A stretch of 64,000 nucleotides of DNA, taken from Cellulomonas humilata (GTDB lineage Bacteria; Actinomycetota; Actinomycetes; Actinomycetales; Cellulomonadaceae). Position 1 is the first letter of the stretch. Each line of letters opens with the position of its first letter. The notes beneath the pieces are model-generated. The model was given only the letters and a program-made list of their open reading frames with translations, had not been told where the DNA came from and made no database searches. A program made the translations under genes and the position numbers. Location of the stretch: positions 806,001 to 870,000 of the forward strand of contig NZ_JAUSVB010000002.1 in NCBI RefSeq assembly GCF_030814415.1. The letters are read 5' to 3'. Shown piece after piece: positions 50,023 through 58,974 of the stretch.

Positions 50023-50684
50023 TCGGTCACCGCCGGTGCGCTGGTGAGGATGCGTTCGACCAGGGCGGAGGTGTCCGCCCGCATGAGCACGTGCACGGTG
50101 TCGTTCTCCTGCAGGACGGTGGTCGACGTCGGCAGGAGGCCGTCGCCGTAGCGGGTGAGGTAGGCGATCCGGGCGCCGGTGGCGTCCTCGAGCACACGCA
50201 GCGGCCGGCCGACCCAGCCCTCGTGCACGTCGACCTGGGCGAGCTGGATCTGCCCGGAGGAGTCGCGGAACTCGTCGGTGGCACCCATCGGCAGCAGGCG
50301 CCGGAGCACCTGGTGGGCGGTCCAGCGCACCGTCGCGACCGTGGGGATGCCGAGCCGCTGGTAGATCTCGGCCCGGTGCGGGTCGTAGATGCGGGCGACG
50401 ACGTTCTCGATGCCGAACGTCTCGCGCACCACCCGGGCGGCGAGGATGTTCGAGTTGTCGCCGTCGGACACCGCGGCGAACGCGAACGCCTCCTCGATCC
50501 CCGCCTGCTTGAGGGTGTCGCGGTCGAACCCGAGCCCGGTGACCTTGTTCCCGCCGAACTCGGAGTCGAGCCGCCGGAAGGCCTCGGGGTTCTGGTCGAT
50601 GACCGACACCGAGTGCCCGTTGTCCTCGAGACTCTTCGCCAGCGTCGCACCGACCCGGCCGCATCCCATGATCACGAAGTGCAC
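50019..50684 (-). CDS. trkA: TrkA-type K+ uptake regulatory protein (first copy)
   Basis: 221 aa, GTG at VHFVIMGCGRVGATLAKSLED. RCK_N domain with GCGRVG nucleotide loop, Asp in VIDQNPEAF, NILAARVVRETFGIENVVARI, and a TrkA-C domain (GQIQLAQVDVHEGWVGRPLRVL). Matches Mtb CeoB. With the downstream paralogue it should form the cytoplasmic gating ring of a potassium transporter. The start codon is set by a TAGCGT element 8 nt before it. Confidence 0.93.
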   Translation of the reverse strand: MHFVIMGCGRVGATLAKSLEDNGHSVSVIDQNPEAFRRLDSEFGGNKVTGLGFDRDTLKQAGIEEAFAFAAVSDGDNSNILAARVVRETFGIENVVARIYDPHRAEIYQRLGIPTVATVRWTAHQVLRRLLPMGATDEFRDSSGQIQLAQVDVHEGWVGRPLRVLEDATGARIAYLTRYGDGLLPTSTTVLQENDTVHVLMRADTSALVERILTSAPAVTE

Positions 50685-50692
50685 AGTGCGGC

Positions 50693-50698
50693 ACGCTA
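50693..50698 (-). promoter_or_regulatory. -10 element of the trkA pair
   Basis: TAGCGT on the minus strand, 8 nt before the GTG; leaderless-type spacing. The divergent APC promoter is 60 bp away. Confidence 0.55.
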
Positions 50699-50756
50699 TA
50701 CCGTCCACGTCACCCGGCGCGCCGGGACGGGTGGTGTGGGCGGGGCTGCGCGGGCC

Positions 50757-50762
50757 TAGCAT
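50757..50762 (+). promoter_or_regulatory. -10 element of the APC transporter gene
   Basis: TAGCAT, 8 nt, GTG; leaderless-type spacing. Confidence 0.55.
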
Positions 50763-50770
50763 TGCGGATC

Positions 50771-52774
50771 GTGTCGGACCTCTCGGATGCCGCCAAACGC
50801 CTGTTGCTCGGACGTCCCGTCCGCAGCGACCGGCTCGGCCACACGCTCCTGCCGAAGCGCATCGCGCTGCCGGTGTTCGCGTCGGACGCGCTCTCGTCGG
50901 TGGCGTACGCGCCCGACGAGATCCTGCTGACGCTCTCGCTCGCGGGGATGGCGGCCCTCGTCATCTCGCCGTGGGTCGGGCTGGCCGTCGTCGTGGTCAT
51001 GCTCGTCGTGGTCGCGTCCTACCGGCAGAACGTCCACGCGTACCCCTCGGGCGGCGGCGACTACGAGGTCGCGACGACGAACCTGGGCAAGAACGCCGGC
51101 GTGACCGTGGCCAGCGCCCTGCTGGTCGACTACGTGCTGACGGTCGCGGTGTCGATCTCCTCGGGGGCCCAGTACGCCGCGACGGCCATCCCCGCCCTGC
51201 GAGGGAACGAGGCGGTGTTCGCCATCGGGCTCGTCGTGCTGCTCACGGTCGTGAACCTGCGCGGCGTCAAGGAGTCGGGGAGCCTGTTTGCCCTTCCCGT
51301 CTACCTCTTCATGCTCGCGATCGGTTCGCTCGCCGTCATCGGCGCTCTCCAGATGCTCACGGGCAACCTCGCGATGGCGGAGAGCGCGGGCCTCGAGCTC
51401 GCGCCGGACGCCGCATTCGACCAAGGGCTCACCGGGCTGGCCGGGTTCTTCCTCATCCTGCGGGCCTTCTCGTCCGGCTGCGCCGCGCTCACCGGGGTCG
51501 AGGCCATCAGCAACGGTGTGCCGGCGTTCAAGAAGCCCAAGTCGAAGAACGCTGCGACGACGCTCGCGCTGCTGGGCCTCCTTTCGATCACCATGATCAT
51601 GTCGATCCTGCTGCTCGCCCGGGCGACCGGCGTCGTGTTCGCGGACGACCCCGAGACCCAGCTGCTCGAGAACGGCCAGCCGGTGGGTGCCGGCTACGAG
51701 CAGCACCCGGTCATCAGCCAGCTGTCGAGCGCGGTGTTCCAGAGCGTGCCGTTCGTGGCCGTGCTCGTGTCCGTCGTCACGGGCCTGATCCTCGTGTTCG
51801 CCGCCAACACGGCGTTCAACGGGTTCCCGGTCCTGGGCTCGATCCTGGCGCGCGACGGCTACCTGCCACGCCAGCTCCACACGCGCGGTGACCGCCTCGC
51901 CTACTCCAACGGCATCGTCACCCTGGCGCTCGTCGCCATCGTCCTCATCTGGGCCTTCGACGCCGAGGTCACGCGACTGATCCAGCTCTACATCGTCGGC
52001 GTCTTCGTGTCGTTCACAGTGAGCCAGCTCGGCATGGTGCGGCACTGGACGAGGCACCTGCGGACCGAGCCTGACCCCACGCGTCGCACGCAGATGAAGC
52101 GGTCGCGGATCATCAACGCGGTGGGTCTGACGATGACCGCGACGGTGCTCGTCGTGGTCCTCATCACCAAGTTCACGCACGGCGCCTGGATCGCGATCCT
52201 CGCGATGGTGGTCATCTACGTGATCATGCAGTCGATCCACCGCCACTACGCGCTGGTGAGGGAGGAGCTGGCGCTGGGCACCGACACGGAGTCCGCCCGT
52301 GCCCTGCCCAGCCGCGTCCACGCCATCGTGCTCGTCTCACACCTGCACCGGCCCACCATGCGCGCCCTGGCCTACGCGCGCGCGTCGCGGCCGCAGATCC
52401 TCGAGGCGGTCACCGTCAGCGTCGACCCCGAGGACGTGGACGCCTTGCGCGAGCAGTGGGAGACACTGGCCATCCCGGTCCCGCTGCGCGTGCTCGACTC
52501 ACCCTTCCGGGAGATCACGCGGCCCGTCCTGACCTACGTGCGGTCGATTCGCCGTGAGAGTCCGCGGGACCTCGTGGTCGTGTACATCCCCGAGTACGTC
52601 GTCGGGCACTGGTGGGAGCACCTGCTGCACAACCAGTCCGCGCTGCGGCTCAAGGGCCGGCTGCTGTTCACGCCGGGCGTCGTCGTCGCCTCCGTGCCGT
52701 GGCAGCTGGCGTCCTCCGAGGGGCAGACCGGGCTCGAGGAACCGGTCCGGGGTACGGTTCCGCGTGGCTACTGA
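50771..52774 (+). CDS. APC-superfamily amino acid/cation permease with cytosolic domain
   Basis: 667 aa from GTG at 50771 (SDLSDAAKRLLLG). About twelve membrane helices with APC features: VFASDALSSVAYAPDEILLTLS, GGGDYEVATTNLGKNAG, YVLTVAVSISSGAQYAATAIPAL. A C-terminal soluble domain of about 170 residues (after 480) contains HAIVLVSHLHRPTMRALAYA, resembling a Usp-like fold. It matches Mtb Rv2690c in this conserved cluster. Its substrate is unknown; KUP-like K+ or amino acid transport are both conceivable given the trkA genes next door. Confidence 0.9.
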   Translation: MSDLSDAAKRLLLGRPVRSDRLGHTLLPKRIALPVFASDALSSVAYAPDEILLTLSLAGMAALVISPWVGLAVVVVMLVVVASYRQNVHAYPSGGGDYEVATTNLGKNAGVTVASALLVDYVLTVAVSISSGAQYAATAIPALRGNEAVFAIGLVVLLTVVNLRGVKESGSLFALPVYLFMLAIGSLAVIGALQMLTGNLAMAESAGLELAPDAAFDQGLTGLAGFFLILRAFSSGCAALTGVEAISNGVPAFKKPKSKNAATTLALLGLLSITMIMSILLLARATGVVFADDPETQLLENGQPVGAGYEQHPVISQLSSAVFQSVPFVAVLVSVVTGLILVFAANTAFNGFPVLGSILARDGYLPRQLHTRGDRLAYSNGIVTLALVAIVLIWAFDAEVTRLIQLYIVGVFVSFTVSQLGMVRHWTRHLRTEPDPTRRTQMKRSRIINAVGLTMTATVLVVVLITKFTHGAWIAILAMVVIYVIMQSIHRHYALVREELALGTDTESARALPSRVHAIVLVSHLHRPTMRALAYARASRPQILEAVTVSVDPEDVDALREQWETLAIPVPLRVLDSPFREITRPVLTYVRSIRRESPRDLVVVYIPEYVVGHWWEHLLHNQSALRLKGRLLFTPGVVVASVPWQLASSEGQTGLEEPVRGTVPRGY

Positions 52775-54032
52775 GACGTCTTCCGACAGCACGGCCGAGC
52801 TCGTCGAGCTCGAGATCGGCCCGGTGGCCCATGGCGGTCACTGCGTGGCACGTCACGAGGGTCGCGTCATCTTCGTCCGGCACACGCTCCCGGGCGAGCG
52901 CGTCCGCGCGCGGCTGACCGACGCGGGAGAGACCGCGAAGTTCTGGCGCGCCGACGCCGTCGAGGTGCTGGAGGCGTCCCCGGACCGCGTCGAGTCCGCG
53001 TGGCCCGCTGCCGGCGCCGGTGGCGTGGGCGGGGGGGAGCTCGCGCACGTGTCGCTGCCTGCTCAGCGGGCGTGGAAGGCCGCGGTGCTCGCCGAGCAGC
53101 TGCGACGGCTGGCCAAGCTCGACCTCGACGTCCCCGTGCAGGCGGCACCCGGTGACGACGAGCGCGGCGGCCTCGGCTGGCGCACGCGCATCGACCTGGT
53201 CACCGACGCCGAGGGCCGGGCGGGCATGCACGGCTTCCGCTCGCACGACATCCACCTGCTGGACTCGATGCCGCTGGCCAACGAGGCGATCGCGGCGCTC
53301 GACCTGTTCGGCCGCCGCTGGTCGGGCGGCGCGCGCGTCGAGGCGATCGCGCCGTCCAGCGGCGACGCCCCCCTCGTGCTCGTCGACGGTGCGCCCTTCG
53401 ACATCGGTCGCGGACGCATGGACGGCCGGCCCAACGCCCGCACGGCGGTCAAGGAGCACGTCCAGCACGGGGACGTCGGGTACGACTTCCGCGTGGCGGG
53501 CGCCGGGTTCTGGCAGGTGCACCGCGAGGCCCCGGACCTGCTGGTCGCGGCGGTGCTGGCCGGGCTCGGCGACGTCGACGGCGCCGCGGTCCTCGACCTC
53601 TACTCGGGTGCCGGCCTGTTCACCGCGCCGCTGTCCGACGCGGTGGGGGAGACCGGTGAGGTGGTCTCGGTCGAGGGTGACGCGCGGGCCGTGAAGGACG
53701 CCCGGCGCAACCTGCACGACCGTCGCAACGTCGAGCTGCACGCGGGGGACGTCGCCCAGGTGCTCACCGGGCGGATCGACGCCGACTCGGACGTGGTGCA
53801 CGCGGACGCGGTCGTGCTCGACCCGCCGCGGACCGGCGCCGGACGCAAGGTCGTCGCCGGGATCACCGAGCTCCGCCCCGAGCGTGTGGTCTACGTGGCG
53901 TGCGACCCGGCGGCGCTGGCCCGCGACATCGCGCTCTTCGCCGACGCCGGCTATGCGCTGGCGGACCTCCAGGCGTACGACCTGTTCCCGATGACGCACC
54001 ACCTCGAGGCGGTCGCCGTCCTGACGCGCTGA
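52764..54032 (+). CDS. TRAM-domain class I RNA m5U-type methyltransferase
   Basis: 422 aa, GTG start overlapping the APC gene by 11 bp. N-terminal TRAM domain (VELEIGPVAHGGHCVARHEGRV), then the RumA/TrmA methyltransferase: SAM loop VLDLYSGAGLFTAPLSDAVG, VLDPPRTGAGRKV and the catalytic Cys in VVYVACDPAALARDIALF. The Cys cluster that holds 4Fe-4S in RumA is missing: the equivalent stretch reads WPAAGAGGVGGGELAHV. Corresponds to Mtb Rv2689c. Probably methylates uridine in rRNA or tRNA. Confidence 0.92.
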   Translation: MATETSSDSTAELVELEIGPVAHGGHCVARHEGRVIFVRHTLPGERVRARLTDAGETAKFWRADAVEVLEASPDRVESAWPAAGAGGVGGGELAHVSLPAQRAWKAAVLAEQLRRLAKLDLDVPVQAAPGDDERGGLGWRTRIDLVTDAEGRAGMHGFRSHDIHLLDSMPLANEAIAALDLFGRRWSGGARVEAIAPSSGDAPLVLVDGAPFDIGRGRMDGRPNARTAVKEHVQHGDVGYDFRVAGAGFWQVHREAPDLLVAAVLAGLGDVDGAAVLDLYSGAGLFTAPLSDAVGETGEVVSVEGDARAVKDARRNLHDRRNVELHAGDVAQVLTGRIDADSDVVHADAVVLDPPRTGAGRKVVAGITELRPERVVYVACDPAALARDIALFADAGYALADLQAYDLFPMTHHLEAVAVLTR

Positions 54033-54059
54033 CTGCGTGCGCGGGCAGGGGTGCCGGAC

Positions 54060-54065
54060 TAGCGT
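54060..54065 (+). promoter_or_regulatory. -10 element of the 56-aa protein gene
   Basis: TAGCGT about 47 nt before the GTG; the leader has GGGAGGAG. Confidence 0.4.
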
Positions 54066-54112
54066 GGATGTATCGCCGGACCGGACAGGGCCCGGCAGGG
54101 AGGAGCGGCACG

Positions 54113-54283
54113 GTGAGCGAGAAGGACGCGGTTAGCCGGCTGGCTGAGGCCAAGCGGCTGGTCACCCAGGAGCTGCACAAGCAGGGGACGCCCGACTACG
54201 ACCCGCGGTCGCACCAGCGCGCGATCGAGGCCGAGCGCAAGGCGCAGGACGCCGTCGACGCGGAGCAGGCCGCGCGCAGCTGA
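54113..54283 (+). CDS. Small charged helical protein
   Basis: 56 aa, GTG start after GGGAGGAGCGGCAC. Composition is highly charged and helical (AVSRLAEAKRLVTQELHKQG, HQRAIEAERKAQDAVDAEQA). No Cys, no membrane segment. I do not recognise it. The strong Shine-Dalgarno, a -10 element and a large terminator hairpin just after it support a real small gene. Confidence 0.65.
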   Translation: MSEKDAVSRLAEAKRLVTQELHKQGTPDYDPRSHQRAIEAERKAQDAVDAEQAARS

Positions 54284-54294
54284 GCGGCTCGCCC

Positions 54295-54351
54295 GCGGGC
54301 CCTCGTGCACGCGCGCCACGCCGACGTGGACGCGCGTGCGCGGGGGCCCGC
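54295..54351 (+). terminator. Large compound hairpin after the 56-aa gene
   Basis: Outer stem 54295-54302 with 54344-54351 (8 bp); inner stems 54307-54315 with 54331-54339 (9 bp) and 54317-54320 with 54325-54328 (4 bp) around a CCGA loop. Probably a terminator, isolating the acnA promoter. Confidence 0.65.
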
Positions 54352-54358
54352 GAGCATG

Positions 54359-54376
54359 TATCTTGATGTCGAGATA
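54359..54376. promoter_or_regulatory. Palindromic operator upstream of acnA
   Basis: TATCTTGATGTCGAGATA, an 18-bp inverted repeat in which the four unmatched positions are all transitions (consensus TATCTYGAYRTCRAGATA). It sits where the -35 of the acnA promoter should be, so a bound protein would block initiation. The regulator is unknown. Confidence 0.6.
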
Positions 54377-54395
54377 AATCGCGACCCCGGCCACC

Positions 54396-54401
54396 TAGGC
54401 T
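54396..54401 (+). promoter_or_regulatory. -10 element of acnA
   Basis: TAGGCT, about 84 nt before the GTG of acnA and 20 bp after the palindrome. Confidence 0.5.
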
Positions 54402-54484
54402 GAGAGGTCGCACCGCCCAGCGGTCCGGGTGACTACCCATCCCCGGCAGCACCACCGGCAGACTCGCCAGCGAAGGAGCCCCCC

Positions 54485-57229
54485 GTGAGCAGCGTCGACA
54501 GCTTCGGTTCGAAGGGAACACTCGAGGTCGGTGACGCCTCGTACGAGGTGTACCGGCTCTCGGCCGTCCCGGGGGTGGAGCGCCTGCCGTTCAGCCTCAA
54601 GGTGCTCGCCGAGAACCTCCTGCGGACCGAGGACGGCGCCAACATCACGGCCGACCACGTGCGCGCGCTCGCCGAGTGGGACCCGGACGCCCAGCCCGAC
54701 ACCGAGATCCAGTTCACGCCCGCCCGCGTGATCATGCAGGACTTCACCGGCGTGCCCTGTGTCGTCGACCTGGCCACCATGCGTGAGGCCGTCGTCGACC
54801 TGGGTGGTGACGCCAGCCGCATCAACCCGCTGGCTCCCGCCGAGCTGGTCATCGACCACTCCGTGCAGATCGACGTGGCCGGCCGAGCCGACGCGTTCGA
54901 GCGCAACGTCGCCCTGGAGTACGAGCGCAACTTCGAGCGCTACCAGTTCCTGCGCTGGGGCCAGACGGCGTTCGACGACTTCAAGGTCGTCCCGCCCGGC
55001 ACCGGCATCGTGCACCAGGTCAACATCGAGTACCTGGCCCGCGTCGTGATGGTGCGCGACGGCAAGGCCTACCCCGACACCTGCGTCGGCACCGACTCGC
55101 ACACCACCATGGTCAACGGCCTGGGCGTGCTGGGCTGGGGAGTCGGCGGCATCGAGGCCGAGGCCGCGATGCTGGGCCAGCCCGTGTCGATGCTCATCCC
55201 GCGCGTCGTCGGCTTCAAGCTCACCGGCACCATCCCGCTGGGCGTCACCGCGACCGACATCGTGCTCACCATCACGCAGAAGCTGCGCCAGCACGGCGTC
55301 GTCGGCAAGTTCGTCGAGTTCTACGGCGAGGGCGTCGCCGCGGTGCCGCTGGCCAACCGCGCGACCATCGGCAACATGAGCCCCGAGTTCGGCTCGACCG
55401 CGGCGATCTTCCCCATCGACTCCGTGACGATCGACTACCTGCGCCTGACCGGTCGCTCCGAGGAGCAGCTCGCGCTCGTCGAGGCGTACGCCAAGGAGCA
55501 GGGCATGTGGCTGGACCCGACGCTGGACAGCTACGTCCAGCCGGTGTTCTCCGAGTACCTCGAGCTCGACCTGTCCACCGTCGTGCCGTCGATCGCCGGC
55601 CCGAAGCGCCCCCAGGACCGCATCGAGCTGTCGCGCGCCAAGGAGCAGTTCCAGCGCGACCTGCCGACGTACGCACCCGAGGCTGCCAACGGCGTCGACG
55701 AGGCCGAGGAGGAGTCGTTCCCGGCGTCCGACTCGCCCGCGATCACGTCGTCGGCCACCCGCGTGTACCCGACCACGGACACGCAGGGCCGGTCGTTCGA
55801 CCTGTTCCACGGTGCCGTCGCGATCGCGTCCATCACGAGCTGCACCAACACGTCGAACCCGTCGGTGATGATCGCCGCCGCGCTCGTCGCCAAGAAGGCC
55901 GTCGAGAAGGGCCTGACCGCCAAGCCGTGGGTCAAGACGTCGATGGCGCCCGGGTCGCAGGTCGTCACCAACTACTACGAGAAGGCCGGCCTGTGGCCGT
56001 ACCTCGAGAAGCTGGGCTTCCACCTGGTCGGCTACGGCTGCGCCACCTGCATCGGCAACTCGGGCCCGCTCGACGAGAAGGTCTCGGAGACCGTGCAGGA
56101 GCACGACCTCGCCGTCGCCGCGGTCCTGTCCGGCAACCGCAACTTCGAGGGGCGCATCAACCCCGACATCAAGATGAACTACCTGGCCTCCCCGCCGCTG
56201 GTCATCGCGTACGCGCTGGCCGGGACCATGGACTTCGACTTCGAGTCGGACCCGCTGGGCCGCGACGAGGCCGGTCAGCCCATCTTCCTGCGGGACATCT
56301 GGCCGACGCCCGACGAGGTGCAGACCACGATCGACGCGTCGATCGACCGCGCGATGTTCACCAAGGACTACGCGGACGTGTTCACCGGGGACGACCGGTG
56401 GCGCGCACTTCCGACGCCCGAGGGCGACACGTTCGAGTGGGACCCCGAGTCGACCTACGTCCGCAAGCCCCCGTACTTCGAGGGCATGCAGGCCGCGCCG
56501 TCCCCGGTGCTCGACTTCCACGGTGCGCGCGTGCTGGCCAAGCTGGGCGACTCGGTGACCACCGACCACATCAGCCCGGCCGGCTCGATCAAGGCCGACA
56601 GCCCGGCGGGCCTCTACCTCGCCGAGCACGGTGTGGGTCGTCGCGACTTCAACTCCTACGGCTCGCGCCGTGGCAACCACGAGGTCATGATCCGCGGCAC
56701 GTTCGCCAACATCCGGCTGCGCAACCAGCTGGTCCCCGGCGTCGAGGGTGGGTTCACGAAGAACCTGCTCACCGGTGAGCAGTCGTCGATCTACGACGCC
56801 TCGCAGGCCTACCAGGAGGCGGGCATCCCGCTCGTCGTCCTCGGCGGCAAGGAGTACGGCTCCGGCTCGTCGCGCGACTGGGCCGCCAAGGGCACCAGCC
56901 TGCTGGGCGTCAAGGCGGTCATCACCGAGAGCTTCGAGCGGATCCACCGCTCGAACCTCATCGGGATGGGTGTGCTCCCGCTGCAGTTCCCGGAGGGGGA
57001 GTCGGCCGACTCGCTCGGCCTGGACGGCACCGAGACGTTCGACATCACGGGCGTGACCGCGCTCAACGAGGGGACCACGCCACGCACCCTGGCCGTGACG
57101 GCGACGAAGACCGACGGCACGGTCGTCGCGTTCGACGCGGTGCTGCGCATCGACACCCCCGGCGAGGCGGACTACTACCGCAACGGCGGGATCCTGCAGT
57201 ACGTGCTGCGCTCGCTGGTCAAGGCCTGA
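54485..57229 (+). CDS. acnA: Aconitate hydratase A
   Basis: 914 aa, GTG start after AAGGAG. It isomerises citrate and isocitrate in the TCA cycle. The 4Fe-4S ligands are the Cys in [12 protein letters not shown] and the two in [12 protein letters not shown]; catalytic SRDWAAKG and QDFTGVP are present. Length fits the AcnA/IRP1 group, which may also bind RNA when the cluster is lost. A 20-residue acidic insertion ([17 protein letters not shown]) lies near 400. It is transcribed alone from an operator-bearing promoter. Confidence 0.97.
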   Translation: MSSVDSFGSKGTLEVGDASYEVYRLSAVPGVERLPFSLKVLAENLLRTEDGANITADHVRALAEWDPDAQPDTEIQFTPARVIMQDFTGVPCVVDLATMREAVVDLGGDASRINPLAPAELVIDHSVQIDVAGRADAFERNVALEYERNFERYQFLRWGQTAFDDFKVVPPGTGIVHQVNIEYLARVVMVRDGKAYPDTCVGTDSHTTMVNGLGVLGWGVGGIEAEAAMLGQPVSMLIPRVVGFKLTGTIPLGVTATDIVLTITQKLRQHGVVGKFVEFYGEGVAAVPLANRATIGNMSPEFGSTAAIFPIDSVTIDYLRLTGRSEEQLALVEAYAKEQGMWLDPTLDSYVQPVFSEYLELDLSTVVPSIAGPKRPQDRIELSRAKEQFQRDLPTYAPEAANGVDEAEEESFPASDSPAITSSATRVYPTTDTQGRSFDLFHGAVAIASITSCTNTSNPSVMIAAALVAKKAVEKGLTAKPWVKTSMAPGSQVVTNYYEKAGLWPYLEKLGFHLVGYGCATCIGNSGPLDEKVSETVQEHDLAVAAVLSGNRNFEGRINPDIKMNYLASPPLVIAYALAGTMDFDFESDPLGRDEAGQPIFLRDIWPTPDEVQTTIDASIDRAMFTKDYADVFTGDDRWRALPTPEGDTFEWDPESTYVRKPPYFEGMQAAPSPVLDFHGARVLAKLGDSVTTDHISPAGSIKADSPAGLYLAEHGVGRRDFNSYGSRRGNHEVMIRGTFANIRLRNQLVPGVEGGFTKNLLTGEQSSIYDASQAYQEAGIPLVVLGGKEYGSGSSRDWAAKGTSLLGVKAVITESFERIHRSNLIGMGVLPLQFPEGESADSLGLDGTETFDITGVTALNEGTTPRTLAVTATKTDGTVVAFDAVLRIDTPGEADYYRNGGILQYVLRSLVKA

Positions 57230-57245
57230 CGAGCCGGACGCCCGA

Positions 57246-57277
57246 CGAGCCCGGTCCCCGACGTGGGGCCGGGCTCG
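57246..57277 (+). terminator. Terminator of acnA
   Basis: Stem CGAGCCCGG / CCGGGCTCG (57246-57254 with 57269-57277) extended by a GC tract, 16 bp after the acnA stop. Confidence 0.75.
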
Positions 57278-57324
57278 CGGCGTCCGTGCAGGTGCTCACC
57301 TTCCCGGCGCGGGCCGGCGGGGTG

Positions 57325-57330
57325 TGGGAT
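57325..57330 (+). promoter_or_regulatory. Possible -10 element of the HEAT-like gene
   Basis: TGGGAT, 6 nt, GTG; weak match but leaderless-type spacing. Confidence 0.35.
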
Positions 57331-57336
57331 GGCGGG

Positions 57337-58056
57337 GTGACCACCCGCACAGCTCAGCACGCCGCCGCGCTGGAGGGACTCGACGCCTCGGCGGTGCCGC
57401 CCTACCTCGACGCCCACAGCGCGCTGCCCGGCCCGCGGGCGAACCTCGAGCTGGTCGCGGCTTTCGCACACGTGTGGGGCACGCGCGCACCGGCACTGGT
57501 GGACGCGCTGCTGGCGGACCCCGACGAGTACCGGCGAATGTGCGGCACCGTCGCCATGGCGCCTCGCCTGCTCGCCGCGATGTCGGCGGGCGCGCAGGCG
57601 ACGGTGGTCGCACAGCTGCGGGAGCGGGCGGCCGACGACTCGTGGCGCGTGCGCGAGGGGGTCGCCATGGCCTGGCAGCTGGTCGGGGACGCCGACCCGG
57701 CGCTCCTGCGCACGACGATGGCCGGCTGGGCGGCGGACGGCCCGCCGCTGGTGCGGCGCGCGGCCATCGCGTCCCTGTGCGAGCCGCGGCTGCTCCACGA
57801 CGAGCAGACGCTCGGCGTCGCGCTCGCCGCGTGCGCGGCCGCGACGGACTTCCTCGCCGCGCGGCCCGCAGGGGACCGGCGCGCGGCCGACCTGCGGACG
57901 TTGCGGCAGGCGCTCGGGTACTGCTGGAGCGTCGCGATCGCCGCGGACCCCGCGCGCGGCCTGACGGCGTTCGACGCGCTGACCCGCTCGTCCGACCCTG
58001 ACGTCGCGTGGGTGGTGCGCGAGAACCGGAAGAAGAAGCGGATGCCGGTGGCGTGA
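57337..58056 (+). CDS. HEAT-repeat-like helical protein
   Basis: 239 aa, GTG start. All-helical with repeats of paired helices (LVAAFAHVWGTRAPALVDALL, VVAQLRERAADDSWRVREGVAMAWQ, PPLVRRAAIASLCEPRLL), the pattern of HEAT/ARM or DNA-alkylation-repair-type folds. The DSWRVREGVA and DGPPLVRRAAI repeats are clearest. It ends with a basic tail (RENRKKKRMPVA). Role unknown. Its 3' end lies opposite the decayed DUF1801 fragment on the other strand. Confidence 0.75.
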   Translation: MTTRTAQHAAALEGLDASAVPPYLDAHSALPGPRANLELVAAFAHVWGTRAPALVDALLADPDEYRRMCGTVAMAPRLLAAMSAGAQATVVAQLRERAADDSWRVREGVAMAWQLVGDADPALLRTTMAGWAADGPPLVRRAAIASLCEPRLLHDEQTLGVALAACAAATDFLAARPAGDRRAADLRTLRQALGYCWSVAIAADPARGLTAFDALTRSSDPDVAWVVRENRKKKRMPVA

Positions 58057-58084
58057 CCGCCAGGAGAGCCGTTCGTCGACCACC

Positions 58085-58240
58085 CCGGCGGTCACGGCGC
58101 TGGGGGAGCGCCGAACGACCTCCTCGAGGACCGTGAAGTCGACCGCGTCGAGGTCCTTGAGGTACGGGCACCCCTTGCCCCGCGTGTGCGGGCCCAACGA
58201 CGCCAACAGCTCGCGGCGGCGGCGGGCATCGTCGGCCGCG
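58085..58240 (-). pseudogene. Remnant of a DUF1801 gene (C-terminal part only)
   Basis: On the minus strand the translated stretch RELLASLGPHTRGKGCPYLKD continues LDAVDFTVLEEVVRRSPSAVT. It aligns with the intact DUF1801 protein at 62584-63018 (DLLAGLGPHTSSVSCVYIKD, LDKVDLGVLEEAVRRSYATVT). The N-terminal two thirds, including YSSGRQGD, are absent, and the frame has no stop where the family ends. About 50 residues remain. The promoter of the following operon lies just beyond. A degraded duplicate or relic is most likely. Confidence 0.6.
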
Positions 58241-58274
58241 TGGGCGGCGCCGCCGAGCACGAGCCTGGGGCCCC

Positions 58275-58280
58275 TACACT
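58275..58280 (+). promoter_or_regulatory. -10 element of the three-gene membrane-protein operon
   Basis: TACACT, 7 nt, GTG; leaderless-type spacing. It fixes the start of the first gene. Confidence 0.6.
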
Positions 58281-58287
58281 CGGGCGC

Positions 58288-58974
58288 GTGTCCGGACCCG
58301 CCGCCCCGCCCGACCTGCGCGCACGTGCCCGGGCCAGCGGCAGCCTGGTGGCCCGTCGTGCCCTCGACCAGCCGCTGCGGCGCATCGGGATCGGCGGCGC
58401 GATCGTGCTCCTCGCGGTCACGGCCGCGTTCGGAGGGCTGCGGGAGCAGGCAGAGGACGGTCCGGAGAAGCTGGCGGTCGACGTCCCGGTGGCGGTCGCG
58501 CCGTTCGAGCTGACCGTGCACCGCGTCGTGTGGACGACCGACCTGCCGGGGCAGTACCTGTCCGACGACGGCAACCGCTGGGTCGGCGTCGTCGCGACGG
58601 TGCGCAACACGAGCGACGCCGGCGTCCTGGGAGTCACGCTGCAGGACGCGCTCACCCTCGCCGACGTGGAGGGCCTCGTGCAGGAGCCCCGCGCCCTGGT
58701 CCCCGGCGTGCGGGCGACCTCGATCGCCCTGCTGGAGGACGGCTCGTCGCTCAGCCCCGTGCAGCCGGGCCTCTCGTACGAGGCTGCCTTCCTCTTCGAG
58801 CAGGACGGGTCGGTCGCGCCGCCCACGAGCGCCACCGTGCTGCTGCAGCAGCACACCTGGCGCAGCGGCAGCCTCGACCCGACGGAGACGTGGTGGGACC
58901 CGACGACGACGCTGCGGGCCGCTCTCGACGTCCGTGAGGCACGGTCGGACGCCGACGAGGAGGCAGAGTCGTGA
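58288..58974 (+). CDS. Membrane-anchored extracellular-domain protein, operon gene 1
   Basis: 228 aa, GTG start. Short basic cytoplasmic N-terminus, one membrane helix (about 33-51, IGIGGAIVLLAVTAAFGGL), then a beta-rich outer domain with VAVAPFELTVHRVVWTTDL, NRWVGVVATVRNTSDAG and VQPGLSYEAAFLFEQDGS. The pattern (NRWVGVVATVRNTSD) resembles DUF4352-type immunoglobulin-like domains. No catalytic motif. It overlaps the next gene by GTGA. I do not recognise the system. Confidence 0.8.
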   Translation: MSGPAAPPDLRARARASGSLVARRALDQPLRRIGIGGAIVLLAVTAAFGGLREQAEDGPEKLAVDVPVAVAPFELTVHRVVWTTDLPGQYLSDDGNRWVGVVATVRNTSDAGVLGVTLQDALTLADVEGLVQEPRALVPGVRATSIALLEDGSSLSPVQPGLSYEAAFLFEQDGSVAPPTSATVLLQQHTWRSGSLDPTETWWDPTTTLRAALDVREARSDADEEAES

